Assembly: GCF_001243895.1 (NCBI RefSeq)
Contig: NZ_LN851186.1
Coordinates: forward strand, 2,817,842 to 2,881,841
Origin: Bacillus testis
GTDB lineage: Bacteria > Bacillota > Bacilli > Bacillales > DSM-1321
DNA: 64,000 bases
Reading direction: 5' to 3'
Shown here piece by piece: positions 51,507 through 60,172 of the stretch. Numbering within the stretch: position 1 is the stretch's first letter; each line of letters starts with the position of its first letter. The notes below the pieces were generated by a model. The model was not told the origin of the DNA, ran no database searches, and saw only the letters and a list, made by a program, of their open reading frames with translations. A program made the translations under genes and the position numbers.

Positions 51507-52451
51507 TTATGCCGCTACGTCTCTTTTCGTAAAAACAAAGAAAGCGATGAGATGGAAGATAACAAAATAGACAACTAACGTGATGACCGAAAATGTCATC
51601 GTCATTCCGTCCACCCATGGGGTTCCATCAATATAAGCAGTCAAATCTAAATTAGCGAATAGTATATATTTAGCCCATTCAAACTTGGCTGCCAACAATT
51701 GTGTAATCGTCGAACCTCCCATTAACAGGAAGATGGAAATCCCGATTGCCAGCGAGCTGTTGCGGAAAGCAGCCGAGATCATGAAAGCCATCGTAGTCAG
51801 CATGAGCAGGCTAATCGATGACAACAGATACGCGGACAGCGAATGGCCGAACTGTGTTGATTCAACTACACTGCCGTCTCTGTAAGAAAGATGGGGCCCG
51901 ACATCGCCCGTTCCGAACAAAATCAAACCGAGAAGCACCGCTGCTCCATAAGTGATCACAAACATGATGATTGAGAATAGAATGACGGCCCCATATTTAC
52001 TAAGCAATATCTTCACTCTGTTTGCAGGGCGGATCAAAAGCAGCTTGATGGTTCCCGTTGAAAACTCCTTGGCAACAATCCCGGCGGCTGTGATGATGGT
52101 TATGATGGCGACGAAGTTGATGATCGGCAAAACGGAGTTCACGAAGGCCCAGACATTGTAATCATCGTTTGGCGGTAAATCATTCTCAATCCGATAATTA
52201 TTAATAGCAATATCCTGTTTATAATAGTGCTCCGCCGATGGAGTCTCTTTTATTTGTTTTTCATAGTCCGCATTGGTCGCAGCCAGATTTTCCTTCCAGT
52301 TTGTTTGGCTGGCGGGTTCTTGTTCCTGTGTGTTCGAATAATACTTCATCAAAGAACCGGCCACAATAAGCGCCACCAAAACGAGGCCGATCATAATATA
52401 CGTATTCGTTTTTTTGAAGATTTTCATCATTTCATTTCGGATCAGCTTCAT
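51507..52451 (-). CDS. ABC-2 type exporter permease
   Basis: A 314-residue membrane protein: MKLIRNEMMKIFKKTNTYIM start, first helix (about 19-38), a large extracellular loop (about 40-120), and five more helices, with AKEFSTGTIKLLLIRPANRV, the ABC-2 coupling motif. It overlaps the ATPase gene by four bases, so the two form an exporter like Nat/Bcr systems. Substrate unknown (ions, lipids or peptide antibiotics). Confidence 0.88.
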   Translation of the reverse strand: MKLIRNEMMKIFKKTNTYIMIGLVLVALIVAGSLMKYYSNTQEQEPASQTNWKENLAATNADYEKQIKETPSAEHYYKQDIAINNYRIENDLPPNDDYNVWAFVNSVLPIINFVAIITIITAAGIVAKEFSTGTIKLLLIRPANRVKILLSKYGAVILFSIIMFVITYGAAVLLGLILFGTGDVGPHLSYRDGSVVESTQFGHSLSAYLLSSISLLMLTTMAFMISAAFRNSSLAIGISIFLLMGGSTITQLLAAKFEWAKYILFANLDLTAYIDGTPWVDGMTMTFSVITLVVYFVIFHLIAFFVFTKRDVAA

Positions 52452-53371
52452 TGGATTTGTCCCCCCGCTCCTGTGATTTGAAGGAATTTCTCTTCCAGGG
52501 ATATAGTAACCGTCTCCACTCCGTACACAGCACAATCGCCCATGACGAGCAGCTTAATTACTTCCGGAATCAAATCGTAAGTCACTTGCAGGCGCAAAGC
52601 TCCATCCACCACTTCCGGATGATAATCAGGGAAAGTATCCGCAATCAATTTACACGCTTTTTTAACTGGATCCACTTGCACTTGCAGCATCTTAGCAGTT
52701 GTCTCGGCTTCTTCTTCATGGGTATTCTGTATATCAATCAATTTACCGTTTTGGATAATGCAGAAACGGTCGCACATCATTTCCATTTCGGATAATAAAT
52801 GGCTTGATACAATGACTGTCATGCCTTCATTGCGCGACAGCTCTTTCAGGTAATCCCTTATTTCCCTGATTCCCTGCGGGTCCAGACCGTTGGTTGGTTC
52901 ATCCAAGATCAGCACTTTTGGTTTATGTAATAATGCCTGCGCAAGTCCAAGCCGCTGTCTCATTCCCAATGAATAGGTTTTGACTTTATCGTGGATCCGG
53001 GCCTTCAAGCCCACCAATTCGATGACCTCGTCAATTCTTGACTTTTCTACGCCCGGCGACATGCGTGCGTAATGCTTTAGGTTATCGTAGCCTGTCAAAT
53101 ACTTATACATCTCGGGATTTTCCACGATTGCCCCAACATGCCCTATTGCCTTCTCAAAAGAATGTTTGATGCTGTCTCCGCAAATGAAGACATCACCATC
53201 CGATAATTTCATCAATCCGACAATCATACGGATGGTTGTCGTTTTACCCGCTCCGTTCGGTCCGAGGAATCCAAATATTTCTCCGCCAAATACATCGAAG
53301 CTTAAATCATCAATAATCGTTTTATTTTTGATTTTTTTTGTAACGTTTTGCAATCTGACCGTTACTTCCAT
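52448..53371 (-). CDS. ABC exporter ATPase
   Basis: A 307-residue ATPase of the BcrA/NatA group. Walker A GPNGAGKTT (37-45), signature YSLGMRQRLGLAQALL, Walker B VLILDEPTNGLD, switch VSSHLLSEM; C-terminal 80 residues form the accessory domain of this group. Partner of the following permease. These two genes lie between yqzC and the pst operon, where B. subtilis has none. Confidence 0.9.
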   Translation of the reverse strand: MEVTVRLQNVTKKIKNKTIIDDLSFDVFGGEIFGFLGPNGAGKTTTIRMIVGLMKLSDGDVFICGDSIKHSFEKAIGHVGAIVENPEMYKYLTGYDNLKHYARMSPGVEKSRIDEVIELVGLKARIHDKVKTYSLGMRQRLGLAQALLHKPKVLILDEPTNGLDPQGIREIRDYLKELSRNEGMTVIVSSHLLSEMEMMCDRFCIIQNGKLIDIQNTHEEEAETTAKMLQVQVDPVKKACKLIADTFPDYHPEVVDGALRLQVTYDLIPEVIKLLVMGDCAVYGVETVTISLEEKFLQITGAGGQIQ

Positions 53372-53623
53372 TAACTAAATACCCTCCCATACTCTTTCTC
53401 TTTTTTTAAAAAATGCCGGAATATAAAGATATTTCACTCTTCACTTTTCTTAGTAAACACTATCTCTACCCGAAAAACAAGGAAAAATCCAAATTTTTAC
53501 TTTTTTTATTCCGTACATTTACTGTAAGTATATCAACATGCCTACATTTTGGCATGCCGCTGGAGGTTTAATTGCCTGTAAGCCCTCAGACTTATAGCTT
53601 CTTTGTATCTTCTTTAAAAAGCT

Positions 53624-53656
53624 AAAACCCGAGCAGACCTTCTATCCTCGGGTTTA
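53624..53656. terminator. Terminator of the pst operon
   Basis: Stem AAACCCGAG/CTCGGGTTT with a 13-base loop, T-rich on both flanks, just beyond the phoU remnant. The adjoining stretch 53372-53623 holds no recognisable gene. Confidence 0.75.
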
Positions 53657-53660
53657 TTAT

Positions 53661-53835
53661 GATCTATTCAAACCACCTTTTCATCGCCTTAAAGGATTTG
53701 CAATGCCCGTTCACTGGCCTGCTTTCCAAAGGCTAAGAAAGCTTTTTTCAGTGATGCTTCCGCCAATTCGCCAAAATCGGCCCATTTATACCTCAATCAT
53801 GTTAATCCACGATCGAATGTTTCTCTTGCGCTCAT
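53661..53835 (-). pseudogene. phoU: Decayed phoU remnant
   Basis: Starting at ATG 53835 the minus strand reads MSARETFDRGLT, stop (TGA), LRYKWADFGELAEASLKKAF, then LAFGKQASERALQIL, stop (TAA), GDEKVV, stop. This follows the N-terminal repeat of PhoU (MSVREnFdxxLxxLxxKLxELGxLAExALxxA...GDEKV) in one frame with three stops, and sits 14 bases after pstB, where phoU lies in many Firmicutes. Only about the first quarter of the gene is left. PhoU normally restrains PstSCAB and the PhoR kinase. Confidence 0.82.
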
Positions 53836-53848
53836 ATTCTATCTTCTA

Positions 53849-54676
53849 TTATCCGAAGCGTCCCGTGATATAATCCTCTGTCCTCGTATCGCTTGGATTG
53901 GAAAAAATAATATTTGCATCATTATATTCTACCACTTCGCCGTTCAGAAAGAAGGCGGTCTTGTCTGAAATACGGGCAGCCTGCTGCATATTATGAGTTA
54001 CGATAATAATGCTGTAGTCCTTCTTCAATTCCTGGACGAGTTCCTCGACTTTCAGCGTTGAAATAGGGTCCAATGCCGAAGTTGGTTCGTCCATCAGGAC
54101 TACATCAGGCTCCACAGCTAAGCAGCGGGCAATGCACAGGCGTTGTTGCTGGCCGCCCGACAAACCATAGGCATTCTCATGCAGGCGGTCCTTGACCTCT
54201 TCCCAAAGGGCGGCCTGCCGCAAGCTCTTTTCAACGATTTCCATTAAGATTTTTTTATCCTTGACGCCATGGATTTTAGGCCCGTATACGACATTTTCGT
54301 AAATGGACTTAGGAAACGGATTTGGCTTTTGGAATACCATTCCCACTTTAGTCCGCAGTTCTTCCACCGCATATGCCTTATCCAGAATGTTGCGTTCGCG
54401 GTAGAGGATTTCACCGGATGTCTTGACAATCGGCACCATTTCAATCATACGGTTCAACGTTTTAATATAAGTAGATTTACCACAGCCCGAAGGACCGATG
54501 ATCGCCGTCACTTCTTTCTCATAGATATCAAGATTGATATCCTTTAAGGCATGATGGTCTCCATACCATAAGTTCAAATGCTTTGTTTCATAGACTTTTT
54601 TCAATGACGGAGCTGGAGCGGGAGCCATCGATTCAATTATCCCAAGGGAAACCTTTTTTTCCATAACTGCATTCAT
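53849..54676 (-). CDS. pstB: Phosphate ABC transporter ATPase
   Basis: Drives high-affinity phosphate uptake. The 275-residue ATPase has Walker [10 protein letters not shown] (61-69), signature [16 protein letters not shown], Walker [14 protein letters not shown] and PstB-specific [15 protein letters not shown]. Only one pstB is present, whereas B. subtilis has two. Confidence 0.96.
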   Translation of the reverse strand: MNAVMEKKVSLGIIESMAPAPAPSLKKVYETKHLNLWYGDHHALKDINLDIYEKEVTAIIGPSGCGKSTYIKTLNRMIEMVPIVKTSGEILYRERNILDKAYAVEELRTKVGMVFQKPNPFPKSIYENVVYGPKIHGVKDKKILMEIVEKSLRQAALWEEVKDRLHENAYGLSGGQQQRLCIARCLAVEPDVVLMDEPTSALDPISTLKVEELVQELKKDYSIIIVTHNMQQAARISDKTAFFLNGEVVEYNDANIIFSNPSDTRTEDYITGRFG

Positions 54677-54695
54677 TTACCCTCATCCTCTCAAA

Positions 54696-55574
54696 TCAAT
54701 ATCTTTTTTCGTATTTATTGCGGATCAACACGGCCACTGAGTTCATAATAATCAATAGAGCTAACAATACGATAATGCCTGAAGCCGCTACATTCTGAAA
54801 TTCGGCCTGCGGTCTTGAAGTCCAATTATAAATTTGCATCGGCAAGACCGTAAATGTATCAAAAATCCCTTTAGGCAAAAAGGCGATAAACATCGGGATA
54901 CCCAAAACAAGCAACGGCGCAGTTTCACCTATTGCCCGGGAAAGGGCGAGAATCGAACCTGTCGCAATTCCTGGCACGGCAGCCGGCAGAACGACTTTTA
55001 CGATTGTTTGCCACTTAGTGGCGCCCATTCCGTATGAGGCTTCTTTCCATTCTTTCGGTACTGCACGGATCGCTTCCTGAGCTGACACGATAATGACAGG
55101 AAGTACGAGCAGACTCATTGTCAAACCGGCGGCAATAATAGAATTGCCTAAAGCCAATGCTCTTACAAAAATAGTCAAGCCAAGTAAACCAAATACGATA
55201 CTTGGAACACCGGCCAAGTTGGAAATATTGAGTTTGATAAAGGAGGTAAACTTATTTTCCCCTGCGTATTCCTCCAGATAGAGAGCGGTTCCGACGCCAA
55301 GGATGATCGATACAGGCGCAACGATAATCATCAGCCAGACTGTACCGGTTAAAGCAGCCTTAACGCCGGCCTCCTCAGGCCGTCTGGAAGCAAAATGTTG
55401 AAAAAATGAACCATCCAAATGATTCATGCCCTGAGAGAAAATGCGGTACAGCAAGATGGCCAATACAAGTAAACCAAACATGGTAGCTGCAAAGAAAGCC
55501 ATTTTGAAGATCTTGTTTTTCATGATCCGGTTCCTCATCCTGCCCATAACTGTTTGTTCGTCTAGAAACCTCAT
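54696..55574 (-). CDS. pstA: Phosphate ABC transporter permease PstA
   Basis: A 292-residue membrane protein with six helices; GVKAALTGTVWLMIIVAPVS, YLEEYAGENKF, the EAA loop EASYGMGATKWQTIVKVVLP and RAIGETAPLLVLG are the PstA hallmarks. Ribosome site GGGAGG. Lies one base after the pstC stop. Confidence 0.95.
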   Translation of the reverse strand: MRFLDEQTVMGRMRNRIMKNKIFKMAFFAATMFGLLVLAILLYRIFSQGMNHLDGSFFQHFASRRPEEAGVKAALTGTVWLMIIVAPVSIILGVGTALYLEEYAGENKFTSFIKLNISNLAGVPSIVFGLLGLTIFVRALALGNSIIAAGLTMSLLVLPVIIVSAQEAIRAVPKEWKEASYGMGATKWQTIVKVVLPAAVPGIATGSILALSRAIGETAPLLVLGIPMFIAFLPKGIFDTFTVLPMQIYNWTSRPQAEFQNVAASGIIVLLALLIIMNSVAVLIRNKYEKRY

Positions 55575-55575
55575 T

Positions 55576-56520
55576 TTAATATTCCTCCCTGAACTTGCGG
55601 GAAATGAATTGTGCCAATAAATTCATAGCCAAGGTACATATAAATAGCGTCATCCCCACTGCATAGATACTGTAATAAATCGTAGTCCCATATCCTGCAT
55701 CGCCTGTGCTAACCTGGACAATATAAGAGGTCATGGTCTGGATGCTGGAAGTAACGTCCCAGCCCATGCTCGGTGTTGCTCCTGCCGCTACCGAAACAAT
55801 CATGGTCTCGCCGATGGAACGCGAAAGCGCCAGGACGATGGAAGCCATAATGCCCGAAACAGCAGCCGGCAGAACGACCTTGAACGTGGTTTCCAATCTA
55901 GTCGCCCCTAAAGCGTAGGCGCCTTCACGCATGCTTTTTGGAACAGAAGACATCGCATCTTCGGACAAGGAAGCAATCATCGGCGTAATCATGATCCCAA
56001 TCACAGTCCCAGGGCTTAACGCATTGAATACTTCAAGTGACGGAAATAGATGTTTTAATACAGGTGTGACAAAAGTAAGGGCGAAGAACCCGTAGACAAT
56101 CGTCGGAACGCCTGCGAGAACTTCCAAAATTGGTTTAATGATTTTCCGTGCTTTGTCGTTTGCATACTCACTCAAGTACACAGCTGTCGCCAGACCGACA
56201 GGAACAGCAACCAGAGTAGCGATGCCTGTAACCTTCAGCGTCCCGGCGATGAGCGGCATGATTCCATAGCTAGGATCGGCTGCGGAAAAAGGATACCATT
56301 TGCTTGACGTGAAGAATTCGACGATCGGCACCCTTGTGAAAAATTCAAATGTTTCGAACAATAGTGTTAATACGATTCCTATAGTAGTAAGCATTGAAAT
56401 AGTTGCAGTGGCCAATAAAAGGATCGGAATCACTTTATCTGCATTCCATCGTTTTTTCTTTTGTTTCTTTTCTTCGATTAATCGGCTGACCGATATCTTT
56501 TGTGCGGCGGGTTGCGCCAT
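55576..56520 (-). CDS. pstC: Phosphate ABC transporter permease PstC
   Basis: A 314-residue membrane protein with six helices; PLIAGTLKVTGIATLVAVPV, YLSEYANDKARK, EGAYALGATRLETTFKVVLP and RSIGETMIVSVAAG identify PstC. The ATG at 56520 (MAQPAAQKIS) follows AAAGGGG; the 15 codons upstream lie in the intercistronic hairpin and are not counted. Confidence 0.95.
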   Translation of the reverse strand: MAQPAAQKISVSRLIEEKKQKKKRWNADKVIPILLLATATISMLTTIGIVLTLLFETFEFFTRVPIVEFFTSSKWYPFSAADPSYGIMPLIAGTLKVTGIATLVAVPVGLATAVYLSEYANDKARKIIKPILEVLAGVPTIVYGFFALTFVTPVLKHLFPSLEVFNALSPGTVIGIMITPMIASLSEDAMSSVPKSMREGAYALGATRLETTFKVVLPAAVSGIMASIVLALSRSIGETMIVSVAAGATPSMGWDVTSSIQTMTSYIVQVSTGDAGYGTTIYYSIYAVGMTLFICTLAMNLLAQFISRKFREEY

Positions 56521-56543
56521 ATGAAACGACCCCTTTCTGCCAA

Positions 56544-56584
56544 GGAAGGCAAGCCGGGAATGCATACATGCACGCTTGCTTCCC
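56544..56584 (-). other. Intercistronic hairpin between pstS and pstC
   Basis: GGAAGGCAAGC pairs with GCTTGCTTCC (one bulge) with a smaller inner stem. There is no T run, so it probably protects the pstS mRNA end and lowers read-through, allowing more PstS than permease, as described for other pst operons. Confidence 0.6.
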
Positions 56585-56606
56585 AGCCTGTCTGATCATG
56601 AGAATG

Positions 56607-57566
56607 TTATTTCTTTAATTCCTCCAACTTTTTTAGATCTTCATCATATTTTTCCTGCTGCATTTTAACATAGCCGACTTCCTCTGCCATCTCTCCAGCG
56701 TTCTCTAAGGCGAATTCAAGATAGTCTGCAACTTGTTCTTTTTCCTTCACCGATTGATTGGCAGCATATAAATAGAGGGGACGTGACAAAGGTGCGTATG
56801 AACCATTTTTGATCGATTCATGGGTGGGTTCTACCGCTCCGTTGCCACTATCGATTGGAACAACCTTCAGCTTGTCTTTATTCTCGTAATAGTACGCGAA
56901 ACCGAAGAAGCCAATTGCATTCTTATCGCCGCTCACCCCGTTAACGATGGTATTGTCATCTTCAGACAATGTTGCTTTTTCTTCTATTTGTTTTTTCTCA
57001 AGAATGACTTCATCAAAATAGTCAAATGTGCCGGAATCCGTGCCGGGCGCATAAAACTTCACTTCTTCTTTAGGCCATTCTGGGCGGATATCGCTCCAGT
57101 ACTTTGTCTTTCCTGAGTTCAACCACAATTTTTTCAGTTCATCCACAGTTAAGTGGTCTACCCAAGTATTATCTTTATTCACGACAACAGATAATCCATC
57201 ATAAGCAATTTCGAACTGGGTGTAATCAATGGCTTTTTTCTCAAGTCCGGCTTTTTCTTCATCTTTGATTGGACGAGATGCATCGCTGATATCCGTGTCG
57301 CCGGCAATCAGCTTCTTAAATCCTCCGCCAGTGCCGGAAAAACCGACAGATACTTTAACATTTGGCTGTTCAGCCATGTATTCTTCCGCAATAGCTTCCA
57401 TGATCGGATAGACAGTTGAAGAGCCGTCAATCGCTACATCGCCCGACAAGGATGTTCCGTTGTTGCCATTCGCTGATTTACCATCTGCATTTGATCCACA
57501 GCCTGCAGTAAACGCCAAAAGCCCGAATGCCACAGCTGATAATGCCACATGTTTTAAACCCTTCAT
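56607..57566 (-). CDS. pstS: Phosphate-binding lipoprotein PstS
   Basis: Periplasm-facing phosphate receptor of the Pst system. The 319-residue lipoprotein has a signal ending FTAGC (Cys23), phosphate-binding IDGSSTVYPI (about 47-56), FSGTGGGFKKL and DISDASRPI, and SGTFDYF. Start ATG with TAGGAGG upstream. Preceded by a PhoP-box array, so it should be induced by phosphate starvation. Confidence 0.96.
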   Translation of the reverse strand: MKGLKHVALSAVAFGLLAFTAGCGSNADGKSANGNNGTSLSGDVAIDGSSTVYPIMEAIAEEYMAEQPNVKVSVGFSGTGGGFKKLIAGDTDISDASRPIKDEEKAGLEKKAIDYTQFEIAYDGLSVVVNKDNTWVDHLTVDELKKLWLNSGKTKYWSDIRPEWPKEEVKFYAPGTDSGTFDYFDEVILEKKQIEEKATLSEDDNTIVNGVSGDKNAIGFFGFAYYYENKDKLKVVPIDSGNGAVEPTHESIKNGSYAPLSRPLYLYAANQSVKEKEQVADYLEFALENAGEMAEEVGYVKMQQEKYDEDLKKLEELKK

Positions 57567-57640
57567 CTCGCTTATTCCTCCTAATGGTTACGTTATGGTT
57601 GCTTTACACCTTAAAGATACAGCAGCAGTGTAAAACTGGT

Positions 57641-57688
57641 TTTAAAGGAATGTTAAGGATGTGTAAATGTACGTTATGCTTTTGTAAA
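57641..57688 (-). promoter_or_regulatory. PhoP-box array of the pst operon
   Basis: On the minus strand hexamers TTTACA, ATAACG, TTTACA, TTAACA and TTTAAA recur every 10-11 bases (starts at 57688, 57677, 57667, 57656, 57646). This is the TT(A/C/T)ACA direct-repeat pattern bound by phosphorylated PhoP in Bacillus, some 75-120 bases before pstS. Confidence 0.85.
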
Positions 57689-57724
57689 TGGTGTATAAGT
57701 CTGGGCGGTAGCGGGAAAACTGCA

Positions 57725-57756
57725 TAAAAAAGGGCACATCCTCGGAGGACGTGCCA
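57725..57756 (-). terminator. Terminator of pbpA
   Basis: On the minus strand GGCACGTCCTCCGAGGATGTGCC folds into one hairpin followed by six T, a few bases after the pbpA stop. Confidence 0.9.
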
Positions 57757-57761
57757 GTTGA

Positions 57762-59882
57762 TTATGCTTCTTCTTTGTCTGTTTGTTCTTTATCTGATGA
57801 ACGTTCTTTCTTCAGTTCAAAATATTTATCCATTACCTTTTTCGCAATATCCATATTCATACTATGGCCGGTGTTTCCTTGGTAAGCCCATGGGACCACG
57901 ACTGAAATGGCTACTTCCGGGTTATCGGCCGGAGCATACCCTATCATGGTGACATTCATGGTCGAAACATTCGGGTATTGATCCTTTTTCGGTCCAGTAT
58001 AGACAGCGACCTGCGCAGTCCCTGTCTTGCCGGCCATATTATAGCTGGCATTGCCGAACTTGCTGTAACCTGTTCCGCCTGGCGACTGCATAACTTGTTT
58101 GAAGCCGGTTTGAACACGTTCGATCCATTCTTTTTTCATATCCACGGTATTCAGCACCTTAGGTGATACGGACTGGATCAGCGGCCCCAACTGTTTCGGA
58201 TCATTGGATGGTTCACGAATTTCCTTGACAATATGAGGTTGTATTCTCTTGCCGCCGTTAGCAATTGTAGACACATACTGGGCCAATTGGAGCGGCGTAT
58301 ACGTATCATATTGGCCAATTGCTAAGTCAAGCAATTTACCCGACATTTTTGTGCCTTGGTACCCCGCCATTTCATTCGGCAAATCGATTCCTGTGCGTAC
58401 ACCTAACCCGAATTGATTAAAGAAATAACGTATTTTATCGAATGCCTCAAGATTAAGATTCAATGAACGGTTTTGGACATATTGCCCCCCGCCGATCGCA
58501 ATGGCTGTTTTGAACATATATACGTTCGAGGACTGCTTCAATGCCGTCAGATCATTGATTAACCCCATGTTTTTCCAAGAACCTTTTTTAGGTGTCCCTT
58601 TAATATATAAAGGTGAGTCGAATATATACTGATTCGGACGCAAAGCGCCAGTTTGGTATCCTGTCAATACGGTTGCACCTTTGACCACAGAGCCCATTTC
58701 ATACGAAGTAGTGAACGTGCCTAATGAAAAATCATTAAAAACAGCCTTTCCATTTTTATCACGGTCATATTGCTTGCCTGCCATTGTCAGGATTTCACCT
58801 GTATTGGGATTCATCATCACAACAAACGCCCTGTCCAGAAGGTAAGTTCCTCCCATAGCTTTCTTGGAACGCAGCTCTTCTTCAATGATTTTTTCCGTAG
58901 CCAGCTGCAGATCCATATCAATAGTTGTGATCAGATCTTTCCCACGCTGGCCTTCGGTGATCACTTCAGATTGCAAAACGTTTCCGCTCTTGTCCGTTAC
59001 ATTTTTCACCTTCGCTTTTTGCCCATGCAGTACATCTTCATACTGCATTTCCAGATAACTCTTTCCGACGCGATCGTTATTATTGTAATCCCTTGCCTTA
59101 AAGTAAGCGAGCTTCTCAAGCGGAAGGCCCTCGGAAGACGAAGACACCTTGCCGATGACAGACTTCAACGTCTTATCGAAGAGGTATTTGCGATCCCAGT
59201 CTGTCGTCACATCTACCCCTTGGAGAGACTCAAGATTTTCTGAAACAATTGCGACTTCTTGTGGCGTAACGTCTTTATTTTTGATGATTTGCGGAGTCAA
59301 CGCCTTAGCGCTGGCCATTTCGCGATAGATGGCCAATACTTGCAGGTCGCCTTCTGTAAAGCTTTCAAGGTCTTTCTCCGTGATGCGGTCGATTTGGATT
59401 TTATAGATTTCGCTATTATCCTTTTTCTCTTCTGTCAACTTCTCCAATTCTTTCTCCGAAATTAACTTTTGAGCTTTTTCAGGATTCTTAAGGATCCAGA
59501 AATCCTTCTTGTCCCGCTCCGTTATTTTTTTCGTATCCATATGGATGACTTTTGCCAAATCTTCAGCTGTTTTAAGCATTTCCTCTGTAGTTGTGCCTTG
59601 AACACGGGTATACGTGATCGCATCGACAGGTGTGTTGTCGACAACCACCTTCTGATTGCGGTCGAATATTTTGCCGCGGGGAACCGGATTATTGACGGTT
59701 ACGTCTTCCGTGCGTTCGATTTCCCGGCGATAATCATCTCCGTATACAATCTGGACAACACCGAGGCGAAGAATCAGTGCTGAAAACAAAAGGAATATAA
59801 CAAAGAAAAGCATATTTAAGCGAAAAGGAACGTGCGTTTTTTTCTTTTTGGATTTCATCTTTTTCAATCTTTGAGCACACAT
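57762..59882 (-). CDS. pbpA: Class B penicillin-binding protein 2A (cell-elongation transpeptidase)
   Basis: A 706-residue membrane-anchored transpeptidase for lateral-wall synthesis and spore outgrowth. N-terminal helix (about 22-45), dimerisation/pedestal region starting PVPRGKIFDRN (67-77), and the penicillin-binding domain with SVVK (398-401), SSN (451-453) and KTG (619-621). B. subtilis PbpA has 716 residues. The ATG at 59882 directly abuts GAAGG, so the true start may be a downstream codon (TTG 59867 or ATG 59858). Confidence 0.94.
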   Translation of the reverse strand: MCAQRLKKMKSKKKKTHVPFRLNMLFFVIFLLFSALILRLGVVQIVYGDDYRREIERTEDVTVNNPVPRGKIFDRNQKVVVDNTPVDAITYTRVQGTTTEEMLKTAEDLAKVIHMDTKKITERDKKDFWILKNPEKAQKLISEKELEKLTEEKKDNSEIYKIQIDRITEKDLESFTEGDLQVLAIYREMASAKALTPQIIKNKDVTPQEVAIVSENLESLQGVDVTTDWDRKYLFDKTLKSVIGKVSSSSEGLPLEKLAYFKARDYNNNDRVGKSYLEMQYEDVLHGQKAKVKNVTDKSGNVLQSEVITEGQRGKDLITTIDMDLQLATEKIIEEELRSKKAMGGTYLLDRAFVVMMNPNTGEILTMAGKQYDRDKNGKAVFNDFSLGTFTTSYEMGSVVKGATVLTGYQTGALRPNQYIFDSPLYIKGTPKKGSWKNMGLINDLTALKQSSNVYMFKTAIAIGGGQYVQNRSLNLNLEAFDKIRYFFNQFGLGVRTGIDLPNEMAGYQGTKMSGKLLDLAIGQYDTYTPLQLAQYVSTIANGGKRIQPHIVKEIREPSNDPKQLGPLIQSVSPKVLNTVDMKKEWIERVQTGFKQVMQSPGGTGYSKFGNASYNMAGKTGTAQVAVYTGPKKDQYPNVSTMNVTMIGYAPADNPEVAISVVVPWAYQGNTGHSMNMDIAKKVMDKYFELKKERSSDKEQTDKEEA

Positions 59883-59975
59883 CCTTCTTTTGTAAATACT
59901 AGATATCCTTTTCCTATTGTATATAAAACCCCTTTATTTTTCTAGCTTAAAATACAACTTCATTCAAAGCCGACC

Positions 59976-60136
59976 GATTACACCATTCTACCTGGCTCTA
60001 AGACTTCCACTTCAATACGGCAGTGAAGAGAAAGAAGGATGAGCAGGAGATAAAAGCGCCAGTAAAAATCCGATTGGTTCAGCTAAAATCGGTGAAGAGG
60101 AAGGAAAAAAAACACCGATTAAAGTTTCACTTTAAC
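59976..60136 (-). repeat. Dispersed structured repeat, copy D (yqgE-pbpA)
   Basis: On the minus strand it begins TAAAGTGAAACTTTAATCGG and ends GAGCCAGGTAGAATGG, about 160 bases. AATCGGTG (start), CACCGATT (middle) and AATCGG (right) can pair as 1:2 or 2:3, making two competing hairpins. GCCGTATTGAAGTGG is shared with copy A. It fills most of the spacer between yqgE and pbpA; no gene is present there. Confidence 0.85.
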
Positions 60137-60172
60137 TATTGGCAAAATGTATAACACTGTTTCTCTTGCCGG

